Shown: positions 44,648 to 57,310, counted from the first letter of the stretch. The stretch: 64,000 bases of DNA from Microbotryum silenes-acaulis (GCA_003665825.1 QPFY01000015.1:558001-622000), one strand, 5' to 3'. Program-made: numbers and translations. The notes: generated by a model from the letters alone, not told the origin.

Positions 44648-45035
44648 TTATTGATGACCGGAAGATGAAAGATTTTCAGCCGGTGTACGTGAGGCTAGCA
44701 AGGCCTGTTGCAGCTGAGGCGAGACCCGAACATAGTCCTCCCAGGCTGAGGAGCGCCAGCGACCAAGCCTTGATGACGTCCGGGGGGAGGCCTTGCAGAG
44801 CATAGTGAGTGGCGCCACCGGCTCGCAGGGAGTGCCCCGAGTAGTCCTGTCCGAAGGCATGTCGAAGACGCTTGACGAACCAGGTGCGGGTGGGCGGGAG
44901 TCCGGCCTTCGTGACAAATAGTAGCGGTGACGAACGGTGGTGAGCGTCTCTGCACGACAAATAGCGTTTGATGACGCTCAGGAACGCCGGGTCGGTGGTG
45001 TTAGAGGTGAAGTAGAGGTAGGAGCCTTGCCACAT
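44648..45035 (-). pseudogene. Tyrosine recombinase (phage-integrase fold) of the DIRS-like element, frameshifted
   Basis: The C-terminal catalytic half is readable: SYLYFTSNTTDPAFLSVIKR, TWFVKRLRHAFGQ, GHSLRAGGATHYALQGLPPD (the conserved His and second Arg). After a two-base loss near 44765 comes LGRWRSSAWEDYVRVSPQLQ with the nucleophilic Tyr. The N-terminal half with the first catalytic Arg precedes it in the 45099-46100 frame (LGFASCARSAELTV). The frameshift falls between the Arg and Tyr boxes, so this copy is inactive. In the DIRS order this enzyme inserts a circular DNA copy without target duplication. Confidence 0.78.
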
Positions 45036-45098
45036 GCGATCCGCCTTATGGTAGGGGAGGTGGACTATAAACCCGGACGCTTTGATTTGTACGGTGTC

Positions 45099-46100
45099 TC
45101 AACGCGGCAGCTTGCTTGGGTCCCGAAAGCGAAACGTTGAGGGTACCGTAAGTTCCGCGCTTCTTGCGCAAGATGCAAAACCGAGCGACACCATAGCCAG
45201 GAACAGCAAAGAATCGTAGTCGAGCCTATGGGTCATTGCGGCGCGGAGCATGAAAGCGACGGGCTTGAACCCTAGCGGTTTTGCCTGTTTGCGTGCCTTG
45301 CGCCGTGATTTGAGGCCTCCAATTATGGTGTTGGTCACGAGTTGCGAGGAACGCACGGCAGTCCAGCGCGGGCCCATCAATAGCCGGAAAGCAAAAGCAA
45401 GTTCTGAAAGGGTTTGGTAGACTGAGGAGACTGATTGAAAGCGGTAGCGGACGAAGGCGGAAAAGGTGTTTTCCGTGGGAATGTAGAGCAGTGCGTGCCC
45501 TTGACTGCGGTAGTAGTCAATGAAGAAGAAAGCCCGCTCCGTTACCTCCGGCGTTGTTGAGGCAGGCGTCGGTGTAGATGACAACGTCAGCGTCTTTGAG
45601 GCCCCACTCGTTAGACTGGGGGCGCCGAGATGGAGCGACGGGGACCCAACCAATAGCATGACCATAGCCGCTAGCGCCGTTGCCACTTCGGAGTTGAGAG
45701 GGACACCCGCGTCGGAGCGTTTCTTCCCGGCAATCTTGTCATATAGCGGCGTGAGATGAGGACGGGCTTGAGGCGCAACGTTCAGCACCCAGCTTAGCCA
45801 ACCCGTCATTTGTCGCCAGCGTCTGAGAGACGGATGGCGGCTCGGCTCGAGAAGAAAGGCGTCGGTTTCGAGAACCAAGTCGGTAATCGCCTTGTCCGGG
45901 AGTGACACCGAGAAGGAATCGAGGTCGCAGAGGATGCCCGTGATGGTGATGCGCGAAGATAATCGATGCCAGCGGAGCAAACGAATGAAATCAATGATAG
46001 TATGGTACGTTGTTGGGCAATCGGAGCGCTGGATGCCGTCGTTGAGGCCTGAGGAGTGGTCTGCCACCACTCGCATCCTATGATTGGCCGATTCAACCAC
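45099..46100 (-). pseudogene. DIRS-like RT (partial), RNase H and recombinase N-terminal half
   Basis: The frame begins with RT fingers (MRVVADHSSGLNDGIQRSD, TYHTIIDFIRLLRW) and jumps to the thumb (FSVSLPDKAITDLVLETDAF). It skips the palm with its catalytic aspartates. RNase H sequence (DADVVIYTDACLNNAGGNGA) is present, but in another frame for part of its length. Then FVRYRFQSVSSVYQTLSEL and FRLLMGPRWTA lead to the recombinase helical domain and the SCARSAEL box. The internal deletion makes the reverse transcriptase non-functional. Confidence 0.75.
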
Positions 46101-46284
46101 GAAGACCGAATTGTACGTGACCCCAGGTATGGGGTTTTAGAACCCTGAAGCCCAGGCACGAGATACGTAAGTATGAGAGTCGAAGATGATAGTAAAGATA
46201 GTTGGAGAAAGGAGAGAAGGGCTACGGAAGCGCGCGCGAGGCAGGCTCGAGGCGCGCGAGGCGACCAATACCAACAACGAGTAA

Positions 46285-48860
46285 CTAATCATATTCGGGA
46301 ATCCAAGTGGGATGAAACAGTAATATACTCTCTGACAGGGGGAACGCGGATCCCGAAGAGACCCATCGCTTTTTGATTTCGTCATCGATTGTCGTCTGAA
46401 TGAATTCGCGATGTTTTTCATTCTTGGGGGATCGCACCGTCGTTGGGTCGTCGCCGCAAGCATCGCTGCCATCGTGCTGGGGTTCGAAGCCGTCCGAACG
46501 GAAAGCGGAGAGGAAGGATGCGACCAGGGCCGTGTCTGGGTGCTCTGCCAGAAGCATACCCAAGTACCGGTCGTTGATAGTTCGAGCGAACTCAAAATGC
46601 GAGGGGCAGAGTTTTTGGGTGTGCTCAGTAATCTCGAGTCGTTCGTCCGAGAAGCTCGCACGAGGAAGGGGTCCGGGGAGCCAGCCCGCGGACGACGTAG
46701 AGGAGTGGAGGGGAGTCGTAGGACGGTCCCTGGATGGTGATTCGAAGTGGAATTGCCTCTGGTACCTGGGTGCCAGCCCGAGGCCCGAGAGATGAGATAG
46801 TGAGGGATGGGTTGGAGAGCCGTCGCTGGCCATGGAGGCGATGGAATCCGGCGACTCGTCCGGCGAATTGTTTCCATCGTGGAGGAAGTTACTGCCGAGA
46901 GGCAGAATGAGCCGACGATCCGGCCGCTGCCACGGCGAGTCGAGCTCCGGACTTGAGATGTCGATGCGGGCAGACGGAACTATAAGCTCCGTGTTCGCCT
47001 TTGCAAGCTGAGCAGACATGCCGATAAGGGCACTTCGTCGCATCATGATCCTGGCCATTGTTGTACCGCCTACGAGAACTCTTCCTCTTCCCAGCCAAGG
47101 ACAAGTTAGAGCGCGAAGGGGTCGAGGGGCCGCGGTGCGCCGCGGACGGATCCTCGTGTCGAAAGGGCTCGGTCCTGCGAGCGTGCCACTCGTGCACAGT
47201 CTGCGAGTAGACGTTGTCGCGTACTTCGCTTCGAGGAGCGAGTAGATTGAAGAGCTGCGGTCGGCCAACTTTCGGCGAAACTTGTCGTCGTAGAGGACCA
47301 TGAAATCGAACCCCAGGCTAGGGTCCTTTGCTAGCTCTCGAAGGAACCGTGTATAGTGACGCCAGTCGCGGCCTTGATGGGAGTTGAAGACAACTCCTTC
47401 GAGGCGTTCGAGTTCCATGAGCGCCTCGGTGTGCCCGGCCGGGGTAAGCGTCTTTTTGGGGAGGACGGCCTTCGATTGAATCATGGCCTCAATCCCGTAA
47501 ACTTCTGCCCCGCTCGAAGCTTGGAACATGTAGAACAAGTCGGAGGATGCCGGGTTGTCGGAATTGACGGCGCTGACATGGTGGCCCGTGAGTACCTTCA
47601 TAATTTCGACCAGGTCGAGATTGAAGCCGTGCGACTTTTTGAGCTGTTCAGCTTGACGGTCCAGCCGGTACGGGTGAGAGCGCGAATAGTACAGCGCTTG
47701 CCTGTATAAGTCTTCCTTCTTTTGACGGGAGACGACGTATTCAGGGAGGTCGTCATAGGCTGTGCTGGGCACCGCCAAAATCTAGTCGTAGGAAACCTTG
47801 GCGTCGTCGCGAGGTACGGAGTTCGGGTCCTCGTCGGTCTGAGAAACTGATGCCACAGGCGCCGCCGGAGCGGGACGATACGGGGCGAGAGCGCTGGGAA
47901 GCGTGGGCTCTGCAGGTTTTGCTCTTTTCGATCGAGGGTCTAGGCGCGCGATCTGAGCCATGAGCGTCTGGCGCTGCGCGGCCGGTGTTTCGTCACCATT
48001 GTCGTCCTCCGAGACATCGGTCCAAGCGTCATCCGTCTCATTGGGGCGTTTTTGAATCCCCGATGCAGTAGTTGAAGCGGTAGCCGTCGGGGCAGCAGGG
48101 GGACGGCGGACCGTGACGATCCATCCGGACGGTACGCGTGAGTACTTGTACGAGACATTCTCGCCCTCCGAGAGCGTCGAGAGGTCCACGAGACCCTCAA
48201 GGAAGAGACTGGAGGGGGCGATGAGACGGCCGTCTTGGTCCTTGTCCAGTTCGTCCGCGGTATACGTCGGGAGGTCCCCAAGGTTCTGGATTGAGGTGGA
48301 CGAGCGGGAAGCTGCTTCGTCGACGTTGCTGTGAGCAGAGGCGGCGCCTGCGGATGACGGGCGACGAAGACGGTAGGACTGCATATTCTTCGTCCACTAT
48401 CTGGCGCCGAATTTTTCCAAGAAATCGCCGGGGCGAACTGATCCTAGAGCGTGAGCGAGGACCGGGTGCAAGCCGGCTTCTTCGAGGGCTGAGATGTCGA
48501 GCTTAACCCCGAGGGGGAGCTTATCGAGCTGGCCTTCCCAAATACGCGTAGCGCAGGATCGCTTGTATCCTGGGCAAGTTCGGTTTTAAGGAACAAGATT
48601 TCGGCTTGCGTGAGAACAGCTCCTTCCGCTCCGATCCATACGTTCGCAATGCGCTCCAGCGCCCTTTCCGTGTGAGGGCCGGAAGGAGGGATCGGGAGCG
48701 TCGGGTCCCAGGCGGGAGGCTCATATCCCTCAGGGAACGGGTCGACAGCCATGATTATGATGGGGTCGTTACGGAGCGTAGCGAAGGGGCGGCCTGAGGA
48801 GCTCAGAAAATGGAACGGCTTTGCTTGGAAAGCGCGTCGCGTACGAACAGAGATAATCAA
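46285..48860 (-). pseudogene. Gag-like frames of the DIRS-like element with zinc knuckles
   Basis: Three consecutive open stretches are broken by a TAG in frame at about 47779 and by frameshifts. The first (from the ATG at about 48752) reads MAVDPFPEGYEPPAWDP and ends FLEKFGAR. The second starts MQSYRLRRPSS, is Pro/Ala/Ser-rich, and ends DDAKVSYD at the TAG. The third starts after it (VPSTAYDDLPEYVVSRQKKE) and has an alpha-helical Gag core (YRLDRQAEQLKKSHGFNLDL). In a shifted frame it carries a CCHC-like array (CPYRHVCSACKGEHGAYSSVC). The end of this part approaches the RT N-terminus (DDEIKKRWVSSGSAFPL). These are structural nucleic-acid-binding functions of the retroelement. Confidence 0.65.
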
Positions 48861-49088
48861 CCCGGAACGCTGGCACGTTGGGTGATGAGGATTGTCTTAG
48901 CTCTAGGAGCGAGACGCAATTCCTGCGCGGGGGGCGGCTTATGGACCAAGGCTCAAAGGGCAGGCGTGAAGGCACGGCTTACAACGGAGAGAAGGAATGC
49001 GTGCGGGCACGGCTTACAGCAGGGACTTGAGGTAGCGCGCGCTTCGGCCTCCGCGTCAAACTCTTGCAGCAAAAGCCGAAAAGACCAT
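48820..49088. repeat. Terminal repeat of the DIRS-like element, short version
   Basis: Continuous counterpart of the three blocks at 43798-44550, same orientation. It lies upstream of the gag frames when read on the minus strand, so it is the 5' terminal repeat. Confidence 0.75.
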
Positions 49089-50543
49089 TCGCCGGACTGC
49101 CAGCGGCGCGGCTCTCGATCCGGCCGGTGCAAGAAATTCCTACGTGACTTTACGAGGACCGTGCTCACGTAGGTAGGTGCGCATGCATGCCAGTCACGGC
49201 AAGGAAGAAAGGCTCACGTGACTTTGTTGCCCTAACCACATACCTAGCACATGCGCAAAGGTTCTTGCGCCTCGAGGCTCCATGAGTGGCAAAGGTCCAT
49301 TGCAGCCCTGATCTACGGTTAACCCTCCGCGGCTATTACAGCCTCTGAGTCGAAAAGAACGAAGTATACAGGGGATGCAGTCGATCCCGTAGACTCTTAG
49401 AACTAGTAGTAACTGAGATCCGAAAACACGGATGTCTTTCTTCTCCTTGCCTTCTAGAAAGCAGTAGCGGAGTTTATATACCAGGCTGATCAGTGTGTCC
49501 CTTTGTTGCCAGCTTGCCAATAGGTATACCGCACCGGGCACTTATGGCACGGGTCGTCTCAAGCTGGCTACGATTGGAAGGTTCAAAAAAACCCTGATAG
49601 CGTACTTAGTTTGTTCCTTGTTACCTATCTTTCTCATACCGGGTTGCAGGTATCATATATTCGGTCTCTACCACTACCTACGATTTTTTTATTTGATAGG
49701 ACTGCGTCAATGCTGGACGGCGAGCTACGCACTCTATAGAGGCCGATAGCCTTGCTTACAACCATGCTTCCTTCCCCGGCAGCTGAACCTTACCACCCTA
49801 AGGAGAGGTCACTACTTACGACGGCCGAGAATGCAGTGCCCAAACAAGCACACTTAAATATTGCACCGTGCACGGCACCAGACTAGTCCACAATATGCTC
49901 CGAACCTGCTTCAGTCCAAGCGGCCAGGCGTCCACTGCATGGGGGCTGACACCGTCTGCAATGGATCGCGCGCACGTCGCGATCGGCGTTTTGGGCTGCG
50001 CTAAAACGATGTGCAAGACACGCGAAAGAAGAAGCTGCCAAAATTGCCCCACCACGTGTCTCGGGAACTTCGGAGTTGTCTCAGCCGATCCAATGGAATT
50101 ATAGTTGGACCGGACAAATCTTGCTTCCACGATGGCAGCTCCGAGGAGTACCCATTCGGCACCTACCAGGTACCTACCTGATACCTAGTGCTTAAATCAA
50201 GGGTCTAGACACTTGCGTAACTAGGGCCTACCTACCGGTAGCAAAGAAGGCAAAATTACCGCTACTGGTGCAGGTGCCCAAATCGTAACTTGTCGCGACT
50301 CGAAATGCCGACGCGCAAGATAATCCGCAGGAATGCGAACTGCGCTAATTCGACAAATGAGCAGCCGCGCTTCTTTCATTTAACCCTTGAAAAATCGGAC
50401 CGCTTCTGCCGATCAATACGTACCCATCCCCATTTGGCCATCCGATTCGGTCGCGTCCAACTTCCCTCCCTCTGGCCATCTCCTTATCAGTTTACCAGCT
50501 GTTAGCGCACTGCTGGCCCACCATCGGACGTGCCGTCAAGCCA
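49089..50543. other. Intergenic
   Basis: About 1.45 kb without a recognisable gene. It is richer in A/T than the flanks and contains short CTACCTAC/GGTAGGTA motifs (for example near 50165 and 50230). It likely carries the promoter of the downstream secreted-protein gene. Confidence 0.45.
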
Positions 50544-52090
50544 TGACGCCCTTGTCGACATCCCTCGTCATCGTGGGGGTCCTGGTGCACGGAGTTGTCG
50601 GCTCGCTCAGGTACGAGCCTGATGGCCGCGTCGACTATCTATTTTCAACCGGAGCGCCCGATAGCAGATGCAAGGACGGGCAATACTTCAGCACCTCAAG
50701 TAAGCCGGAAGCAAAAAAGTCACCGATGTGATCATTCTTTTTCAGTCTCGTATGCTGATGACAATGCCTACCGCTTGAATCAGGTAATAGGTGCCTCGAG
50801 TGCAGCGGCAAGTTTCGGAATAGTATGCGGTGCACCGAAGACGAGGCCCTCTCATGGTGCGTACAACATGTCCGCAACGAATGCATTCTACCGGTACTGC
50901 CACGTGAATTGATGTAAGAACGCTCTCCGCAGTGACTATGGCTACCTCGACAACGGCAATTGCGTGTGAAGGACGGTATGCCTGGGCGCCTATTACGTTT
51001 CCCCGCGAGATGGTACGTGACCAACGCGGAGTCCGAAGATCCCACCGTCCCTAACCCAAGCTGATCACCTTCACTCCCTCCACCTCGTTCCTCGATATGT
51101 AATCTTCCCTCACGCTGTTACAGGTGCTTCCTGTGTACCGTGTCCGGATCGGAATGCGGCGTCGTGCGACGCGTTTGGGACCTCGATCACGTGCAGCTAC
51201 GGCGCGGAGACCGCCGGGGTCTGTCGCGCCGTGCCGTGTCCATCCGGCAAAATCGTCGCGCAGAACGGTGAGATTAGAGAGGACTCGGTGTGGCTGCGTT
51301 CCCGCAAGTCAGCTCGCTGATTTGATGTGCTGCTTTTTCTGGCGGTGTCTGCGGTCAGGACGCGCATGCTTTCGAAGACTGGAAAGCGAGGATGGGCCGG
51401 CGAGTCAACGAGTGTTGTTCAACTGCCGCAAGGGGATGCGAATGCTCGACGGAGCGTGCGTCAATTGCCCAACATCGTCGGATGGTCAGTTCACTTCATT
51501 GTCACACCTCTTCCGAAGAAAGGCGTCATGACGATCGTGCTGATCCGAGCGACGCTCCTTTACTCATTACCTGAACTTGCACAGGAACTGCATGCTGCAC
51601 GGATCCGTTCGCTACTTCGTGTAGCGAGGTAGACACATCATTGACGTGTCGAAAGGGATATGGCCTCTCTACCGAAAGGTCTCGAACGTGTTTGCAGCAA
51701 TACACGGTCTCGAGATTCGGGTCCGAAGGGCGACGGTTTCGACTCCTAATTGGCCACGGAAAACTCGGCTTGGGCCAAAGCTTCGAGACCGCCTACGTGA
51801 TCCCCTCGACCACCTATACCAAATGCATCGCCTTCTCGAGAATAGCATCGGAGAGGATAGCGTATTATTCGACGGCCACCAAGTCATGCGTACTCCAACG
51901 AATCTCTACGTTCGATCCGACCACCTTGACGCATGCGCCGACTGGCTTTTCGCTGAGCGTGCTCGGAGGATGCCAGGACGCGAGCAAACGGTCACCAGGT
52001 AAAGAGGCGCTTCGCCTCGGTGCTCGGTGCATAGAGCAAATCTTCTACATCGGGAAAAACGGTCAGAGAGGCAAGCCATCGGGGTACTAA
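50544..52090 (+). CDS. Cysteine-rich secreted protein, possibly interrupted
   Basis: The ATG at 50544 starts a clear signal peptide (TSLVIVGVLVHGVVGSL). Later exons encode repeated CxxC modules: CLECSGKFRNSMRC, SCDYGYLDNGNC, GASCVPCPDRNAASC, CRAVPCPSGK, NCRKGMRMLDGACVNCP and CRKGYG, similar in spacing to furin-like or GCC2/GCC3-type repeats. A C-terminal region (CIAFSRIASERIAYYSTATK then SCVLQ) may be a PAN-like module. Between the second and third modules an in-frame TGA (about 50968) stands in NGNCV*RTVCLGAYYVSP, and both sides look coding. This is either a nonsense mutation or a splice I cannot place. Function is unknown; a surface or cell-wall role is plausible. No similarity to a named protein was recognised. 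Confidence 0.6.
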
Positions 52091-52538
52091 ACGTCTTTGT
52101 TGTTGGTCTTTTCGGGGTATTAGACGCTCTCCTTGTTTGTCTTTGGAGCTCGGGCAGCTGCGGTTAAGGCTTCGATGTAATATCAAATTGTTGGTTGAAT
52201 TAGTAGAGCTTAGGTCGTGGAACCTCGTAGTTCAGCCCGGGCGGGCGGAGTGCGCTGGAGGGAGAGCAAAAGAAAAATTAGCTTGCTTAAAGAAGCAGCG
52301 AGCTTCATCAATCCGAGGCTCGATGCGTCGCCAAGCGTGAGCGATCGGATTGCCAAGAGATTGACGCGTGCACAGGACGCATGCGCCATGAAGATTGATG
52401 CCGAAATGAGTCGGTATCACTGATTGATGAGACCAGAACCGAATCGGCAACTAGAGTTCGCGCCGTCGTCGTGAACTCGAGCATTGAGTGATTTAAGTGA
52501 GCTCGGGGGTATGGATATTGCCTATGAGCCATATTAAG

Positions 52539-55500
52539 CTACGCGTCCAACCTCCTCAGCCATTCACCCACAATACTCCGCCCTTTCTCGAGATGTTCGA
52601 ATCGGATCTTCTCATCTCCTAGATGAGCATTCGCCTGCCCCGTCGCCATGGGAAAGTGCACGGCGTCGGCATCGAATTCGGCTTCCAAGAACGGCAGCGA
52701 GGGGATTGAACCCCCTTCGCGAATAAATAGGGGCTCGATGCCCCACGCCCCGTGAATGCATTCTGCAAGGAGCGTGTTCGCCGGAGAGTGGGGTGAAGCG
52801 AGCCAGAAGGTCGAGGTGTGGTTGATCTCGATCTGTTCGTAGGAGACGGCATACAAAAAAGTTGAGTGAATGAGAGCGAAGGAGGCGGCAGCCCGTGAAT
52901 GGGTCGTTACGCTCACTTGAAGCCGGTTATGGGTCCGTAATCGAGCGAAAGCATCCTGCAAATGTCGCTTCAAGCTCTCAATGACCTCCTCCAGAGATTG
53001 ATCAGGCACGATGCGGATCGAGAGTTTGCTCTCGGCGCTACTGGGGATCAGCGCCTTGGAAGGGGAACTCGTAGTGACGGCGTGAATCGAAAGAGCAGGT
53101 TGCCGCCATCGGTCGATCAACGATTTCTTAGGGTCGAGTTCGTGGGAGCCTTTGGTCAGCAGTAACGGTGAGCAGCGATCAATGATGCGGTCGTAGAGTG
53201 CATCCTCAGCCGGCGCTAGCGCGCGCACGGATGCATTGAAATTGGGAATAAGAATCTGGCCCGTTGGCGAGGTCAACGTGGAGAGAATCCGGACCATGTC
53301 GACCAGCGGCTCTGAGACGACTCCCCCCGAGATGCCCGAATGAAGATCCGGCTGATCCGAGGATATCTGCATGAGAACATGAGGTCAAGTCGTCAGTGCC
53401 CCATTTACCAACCAGCAATAATGGTCCGAAATGCAGAGCGAGTTAGGACGTACCTTGAGACTGGCATGAATGACTCCTCGCAATCCGAATGTCACGCAAG
53501 GGATATCCTCGCCGATCCAATAAGAGTTAGATACGAGGATCACATCGATGTCCCCAATCAAGGAGCGGTGCTTGCGGATCACTTCCTGGAATCCAGCTGA
53601 CCCGGTCTCCTCCTCGCCTTCGAGGATCATGACGAGATCGACCGGGAGGGATTGAGACAGTTGCAGCGACGATGCGGCCGAGGCGATCGCAAGGATTGGG
53701 CCCTGAAGGAAAACAGGGGGAGTCAACTTCACGTCACTTCTCATATTGCGACAATGCTCCTGTACCTTGTTATCCGTGACCCCACGCCCATAAAGCCAGC
53801 CATCTTTCCCCGTGAGCTTCCACGGATCATGTGTCCATCCCTCCTTCTCCTCGTCCGCCGCGACCACATCATAGTGCCCGTAGAATAGAACACGCTTGCG
53901 CTTGAGAATTGGCGCACCCGCCGAGTTGACCTTGGGAAGCGCATTCGCCAAGAACTGGGCAAAGACGAACGGGTTCTTGCCCTCGACCTCATTCGGGATG
54001 ACCTGTGCGACACTGGCTCCGAACGAGCGCAACACTCGTTTGAGGTACAGAGCCGTTTGTCGGCACTCCTCGGCGTGGAGCTTGGGCAGCGATGCGATGG
54101 ACTTGTAGGCGACGAAGCGCGACAGCAGGTGGAAAAGCTCGCCTGTAGTCGGTATCAGCGTTGAACCTTCGGCGTAAGCAGCAGATCTAGCTATAGCTAT
54201 GTTGAGCACACCTCTCTGCTCACCTTGGAAGCCTTTGTCACTTTGAGCAGCTTCCTGTTCCTTCGTCAGCTCCGGTGGCTCGACCAAGTCCCAAACCTGA
54301 AAAATGGGCGGGCCCAAGAAGCCGACATCAATCAAGGAAGCTTTCAGGCCTATTGGGGTTCGACGAACCTTCAGTAAGCGATCGTTACCTCCCGTGAAAA
54401 GACTCTTCCTACCCGCTACGGCTTCACTCCCCTTGCCGCGCCGGTTCCCATCGGTCAGTGCCATCCCAAGAACCGCACCTTCCCTGCGACTGTCGTGCGT
54501 ATCCCCCGCAGCCTGCCACCGCTGCACAACCGTGAAGGCCTTGTCACATCGCGTCACACCTCCCCCTGAATCGCCGGCGTAGAGCTCTCCACGCTCGAGA
54601 CATACCATGCTCAACACGTCATACGTATGCGGCGTCAGGATGCGCAGCGATTGGAACGTGTCGAGGTCCCAGATGGTGATAAGACCCCCTTGGTGACCCG
54701 CGAATAAGGTTGGCAGTGTAGGGTGCGTCGCCAACGACAGAATGGCTTCGGAGGTGGGGGGTGCGGACGGTGGCGGATGCAAGGTGTGGATAAGCGAGAG
54801 CGACGATCGATGGGGGGACCATAGTCGAATCAGCGAGTCGCCCGAGCCAGAAATGACGATGGGCGAGTCATTTGAGCAAGATGAGGTTAGACAGTACTAC
54901 GAAAGGAACCAGAGTAGCAGCAAAGATCAGTCTCGCTGCCGTCACGCGCAGGGTGGTCGACTCACAATGTAGCCGTAGTGCGCAAAGGTGGCGATGCAGT
55001 CTTCGCTGATCTGCAGATCGATCGAGCCATCGCCACCGTTGGCCGCAAAGGCACCCGAGGCGCCAGCCGTAACGGCATGCTTGCCGGATGCGGCCAGACT
55101 CGAGCCCTGCAGGTCGGTCAGTGAGGACGAGCTTGTGTTGACTCTCGGCGTCGAGCTGATGGGGGTGGTGTGACCCGGTGAGCCCAACAAGGGGATCGCG
55201 CGAGATTTAAGGTCGTAGTTGTCGAAGAATTTGTTGGGCGCGCGATGGATGGGGGGAGACGATGATGCGAGGCCTGGGGAGGGGAAGGAGGAGGAGAGGT
55301 AGGGGGGCAATGCTAGGGTCGGAGTTCTGGATGTGGGGAAGTCGGAGGGAGCTGCGTGCGTTGACGATGGCAGCGCCGGCAGGTCGATCCACTGAGTGAG
55401 GGTAACCAAAGGGTTTCAGCTACTCGGAATGCGGTCCTCTCCGACAGATGAGAACTGACTTGGAGGGAGGTGTCCTGACAGCCTGCAAAGAGGCGCCCCC

Positions 55501-56562
55501 CACCGCGCGCATGGCTATTCTGCGCAGAATTATCTGGAATGTTCCTCTCCTTGCTCGGCCCCCTTCCGGGCGCATTCTTGAACGATGAAGGCTTGCCGTC
55601 GTGCTCCCAGATGGATTTGGCTCGTTGGTTCGCTGGGGACTGCTCATGGTCGTGGCCATGGTCCTCGGACAAGGCCGAGTCGGGCGGGTCGTCGGAGATG
55701 AAGCGATCGGGTATGTAGACGAGCGAGAAGATGTCGCCGACGTTGTCGTGGGGCGGGTGTATGAGGAACAAGGGCGAGAGCGTGGGCGTGTGCCAGACCC
55801 TGATTGTGCCATCACCTGAATTGTGCAGCAACACGATTAGCGCTGGCCGGGATCGGCAGAGAGACCTGAGCGGACGTGCGGACAGTTGGGGGGGTGACGC
55901 AGTGGGGGATGGGGCGAGGTGAGGTGACTGACCACTAGCACTGATGAGCCATCCGTTCTCGTTTACGGTTTCGAGGGCCAACACGGCACCGGTGTGACCG
56001 GAAAGCCGAGCGATCCTACTGAGTGAGGCCAAGCTCCACACCTGTAGTGGGGGGCAACTGGAGTCAGTCGGATCAGCTCGCTCGGTGGAACGACCCATCG
56101 AGTGGGACGTACATGAATTGATCCACCCTGACTTCCTGCATAGACCCTCCCCGACACCGACGACGACGACGGCGACGACGTCGATGATGACGATCCTGCT
56201 CGAGCACCCCCACCGACACCGACACTGGCAACGTTCGCATCGTCCTGCGCGACACACAGGCACAGTAACGACTCTTCATCGTTGGCGGACAGTGTCGACA
56301 GCAGTGTCGGCTCCTTGGCACCTCCTTCCGAGCTGGGGGTCAATCGCACCTCCGCCGCTGGTGGTTCCGATGCTGCGGAAGACGGCGTGGCGGACCACGG
56401 CGAGGGTGACATTGAGGTTGACGCCGAGGGCGACGACGACGAGACAGCGGCCGACAGCGGTCGACGGTTGCTCAGCGACGACGACGACGTGGGTGAGCTC
56501 GGTGAGGTGGGCGACATGAGACCGGCGTGGGTCAGGACCGGCGCAGGAACGCGGCGGCTCAT
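52539..56562 (-). CDS. DUG2: WD40-M20 peptidase of the glutathione-degradation complex (Dug2)
   Basis: Ten exons (56562-56113, 56041-55933, 55815-55460, 55391-54966, 54896-54369, 54296-54224, 54142-53766, 53702-53454, 53366-52917, 52832-52539) give 1103 residues. The first half is a WD40 propeller (VWSLASLSRIARLSGHTGAV, GDGTIRVWHTPTLSPLFLIH, VISGSGDSLIRLWSPHRSSL, LITIWDLDTFQSLRILTPHT). The second half is an M20 metallopeptidase: VLFYGHYDVVAADEEKEGW (metal His), GRGVTDNKGP (bridging Asp), EGEEETGS (catalytic and metal Glu) and SDQPDLHSGISGG. Dug2 pairs with the glutaminase Dug3 and dipeptidase Dug1 to degrade glutathione in the cytosol. Length is above yeast Dug2 because of Ser/Pro-rich inserts, including a 150-residue N-terminal exon. 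Confidence 0.9.
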
Positions 56563-57310
56563 CTCGTGCGACCGCGACGGAGGACAAGAGGAGTCGATGG
56601 TCTAGCGAACGGAGACCTCAACCTCGGAAGCGTCTCGGACCTTCACGCTCGGAGCTAGTAGGCGGAGCTGAGACTCACTAGTACCGCCTACTAGTTGCGC
56701 CTCTTACATCTCAGTAACAAGCCGCCAAGCAGGTGTATACGAAGACAAAAGCAGCTGTACTCATATTCAAGATGTAGTGTACTCTTTCGAGTCAAATTGA
56801 CAAAGATCGCGGTACAAGTACGAAAATTCACCCCCAGGTTCGAGCTGCACGCGTACGCTGCACCCGCGGCCCTACCTGCTGCGTGCTCCGACTCGGATAG
56901 CTCGCTGTCACGGAATTTCAAACCAAGGTCGGTGAAATATCTCGTAAGAGCTTTGTCAGCTTATGTGCCTGGTACCTATGTTAGGCTTACAGAGGCTGCG
57001 GATCTGACAGCGGCCCCGGGTGATGGCGCCGAGTGCCTGCTGCAGTACCGAGCTTTCCACCGCCCAGGCATTCCAAGTCACGTGAGTTGATTCGGCGTGT
57101 TGGTCCGTCTCGCGCGACGTCGTGAGCTGGCAATCTCTCTACACGTCCGTCGTCGAGTCGCAGGGCGCCGGGTGTCGGGGTCCGATGGCCATCAAGAGGT
57201 GTGTTTAATCGTGTTCCTCCAGGACCCTCGCTATATCGCCGCAACAGAGGAGAGCAGGCTGGATCTAGAAGCGCTGACTTTGGTGGGTGTACACGTCGGA
57301 CACGAACTTG
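56563..57310. other. Divergent intergenic region, probably with the hidden first exon of USB1
   Basis: Contains the DUG2 promoter. The first exon and start codon of USB1 should lie toward its right end, but no ATG could be joined convincingly. Confidence 0.45.

Larger units (their letters stand above)
43798..49088 (-). mobile_element. DIRS-like tyrosine-recombinase retrotransposon, decayed
   Basis: The coding order on the minus strand is gag-like frames (48.8-46.9 kb), reverse transcriptase fragments, RNase H and a tyrosine recombinase (45.1-44.65 kb). RT pieces are RVVADHSSGLNDGI and, after a gap, LPDKAITDLVLETDAFLL and TGWLSWVLNVAPQARPHLTP. RNase H is marked by DADVVIYTDAC. Recombinase motifs are GHSLRAGGATHYALQG (H-x-x-R) and GRWRSSAWEDYVR (Tyr). 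This gene set is typical of the DIRS order. The polymerase centre (YxDD region) is missing between about 46.05 and 45.98 kb, and several frameshifts and stops occur. The element is bounded by related terminal segments at 43798-44550 and 48820-49088. It cannot move by itself. Confidence 0.8.
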
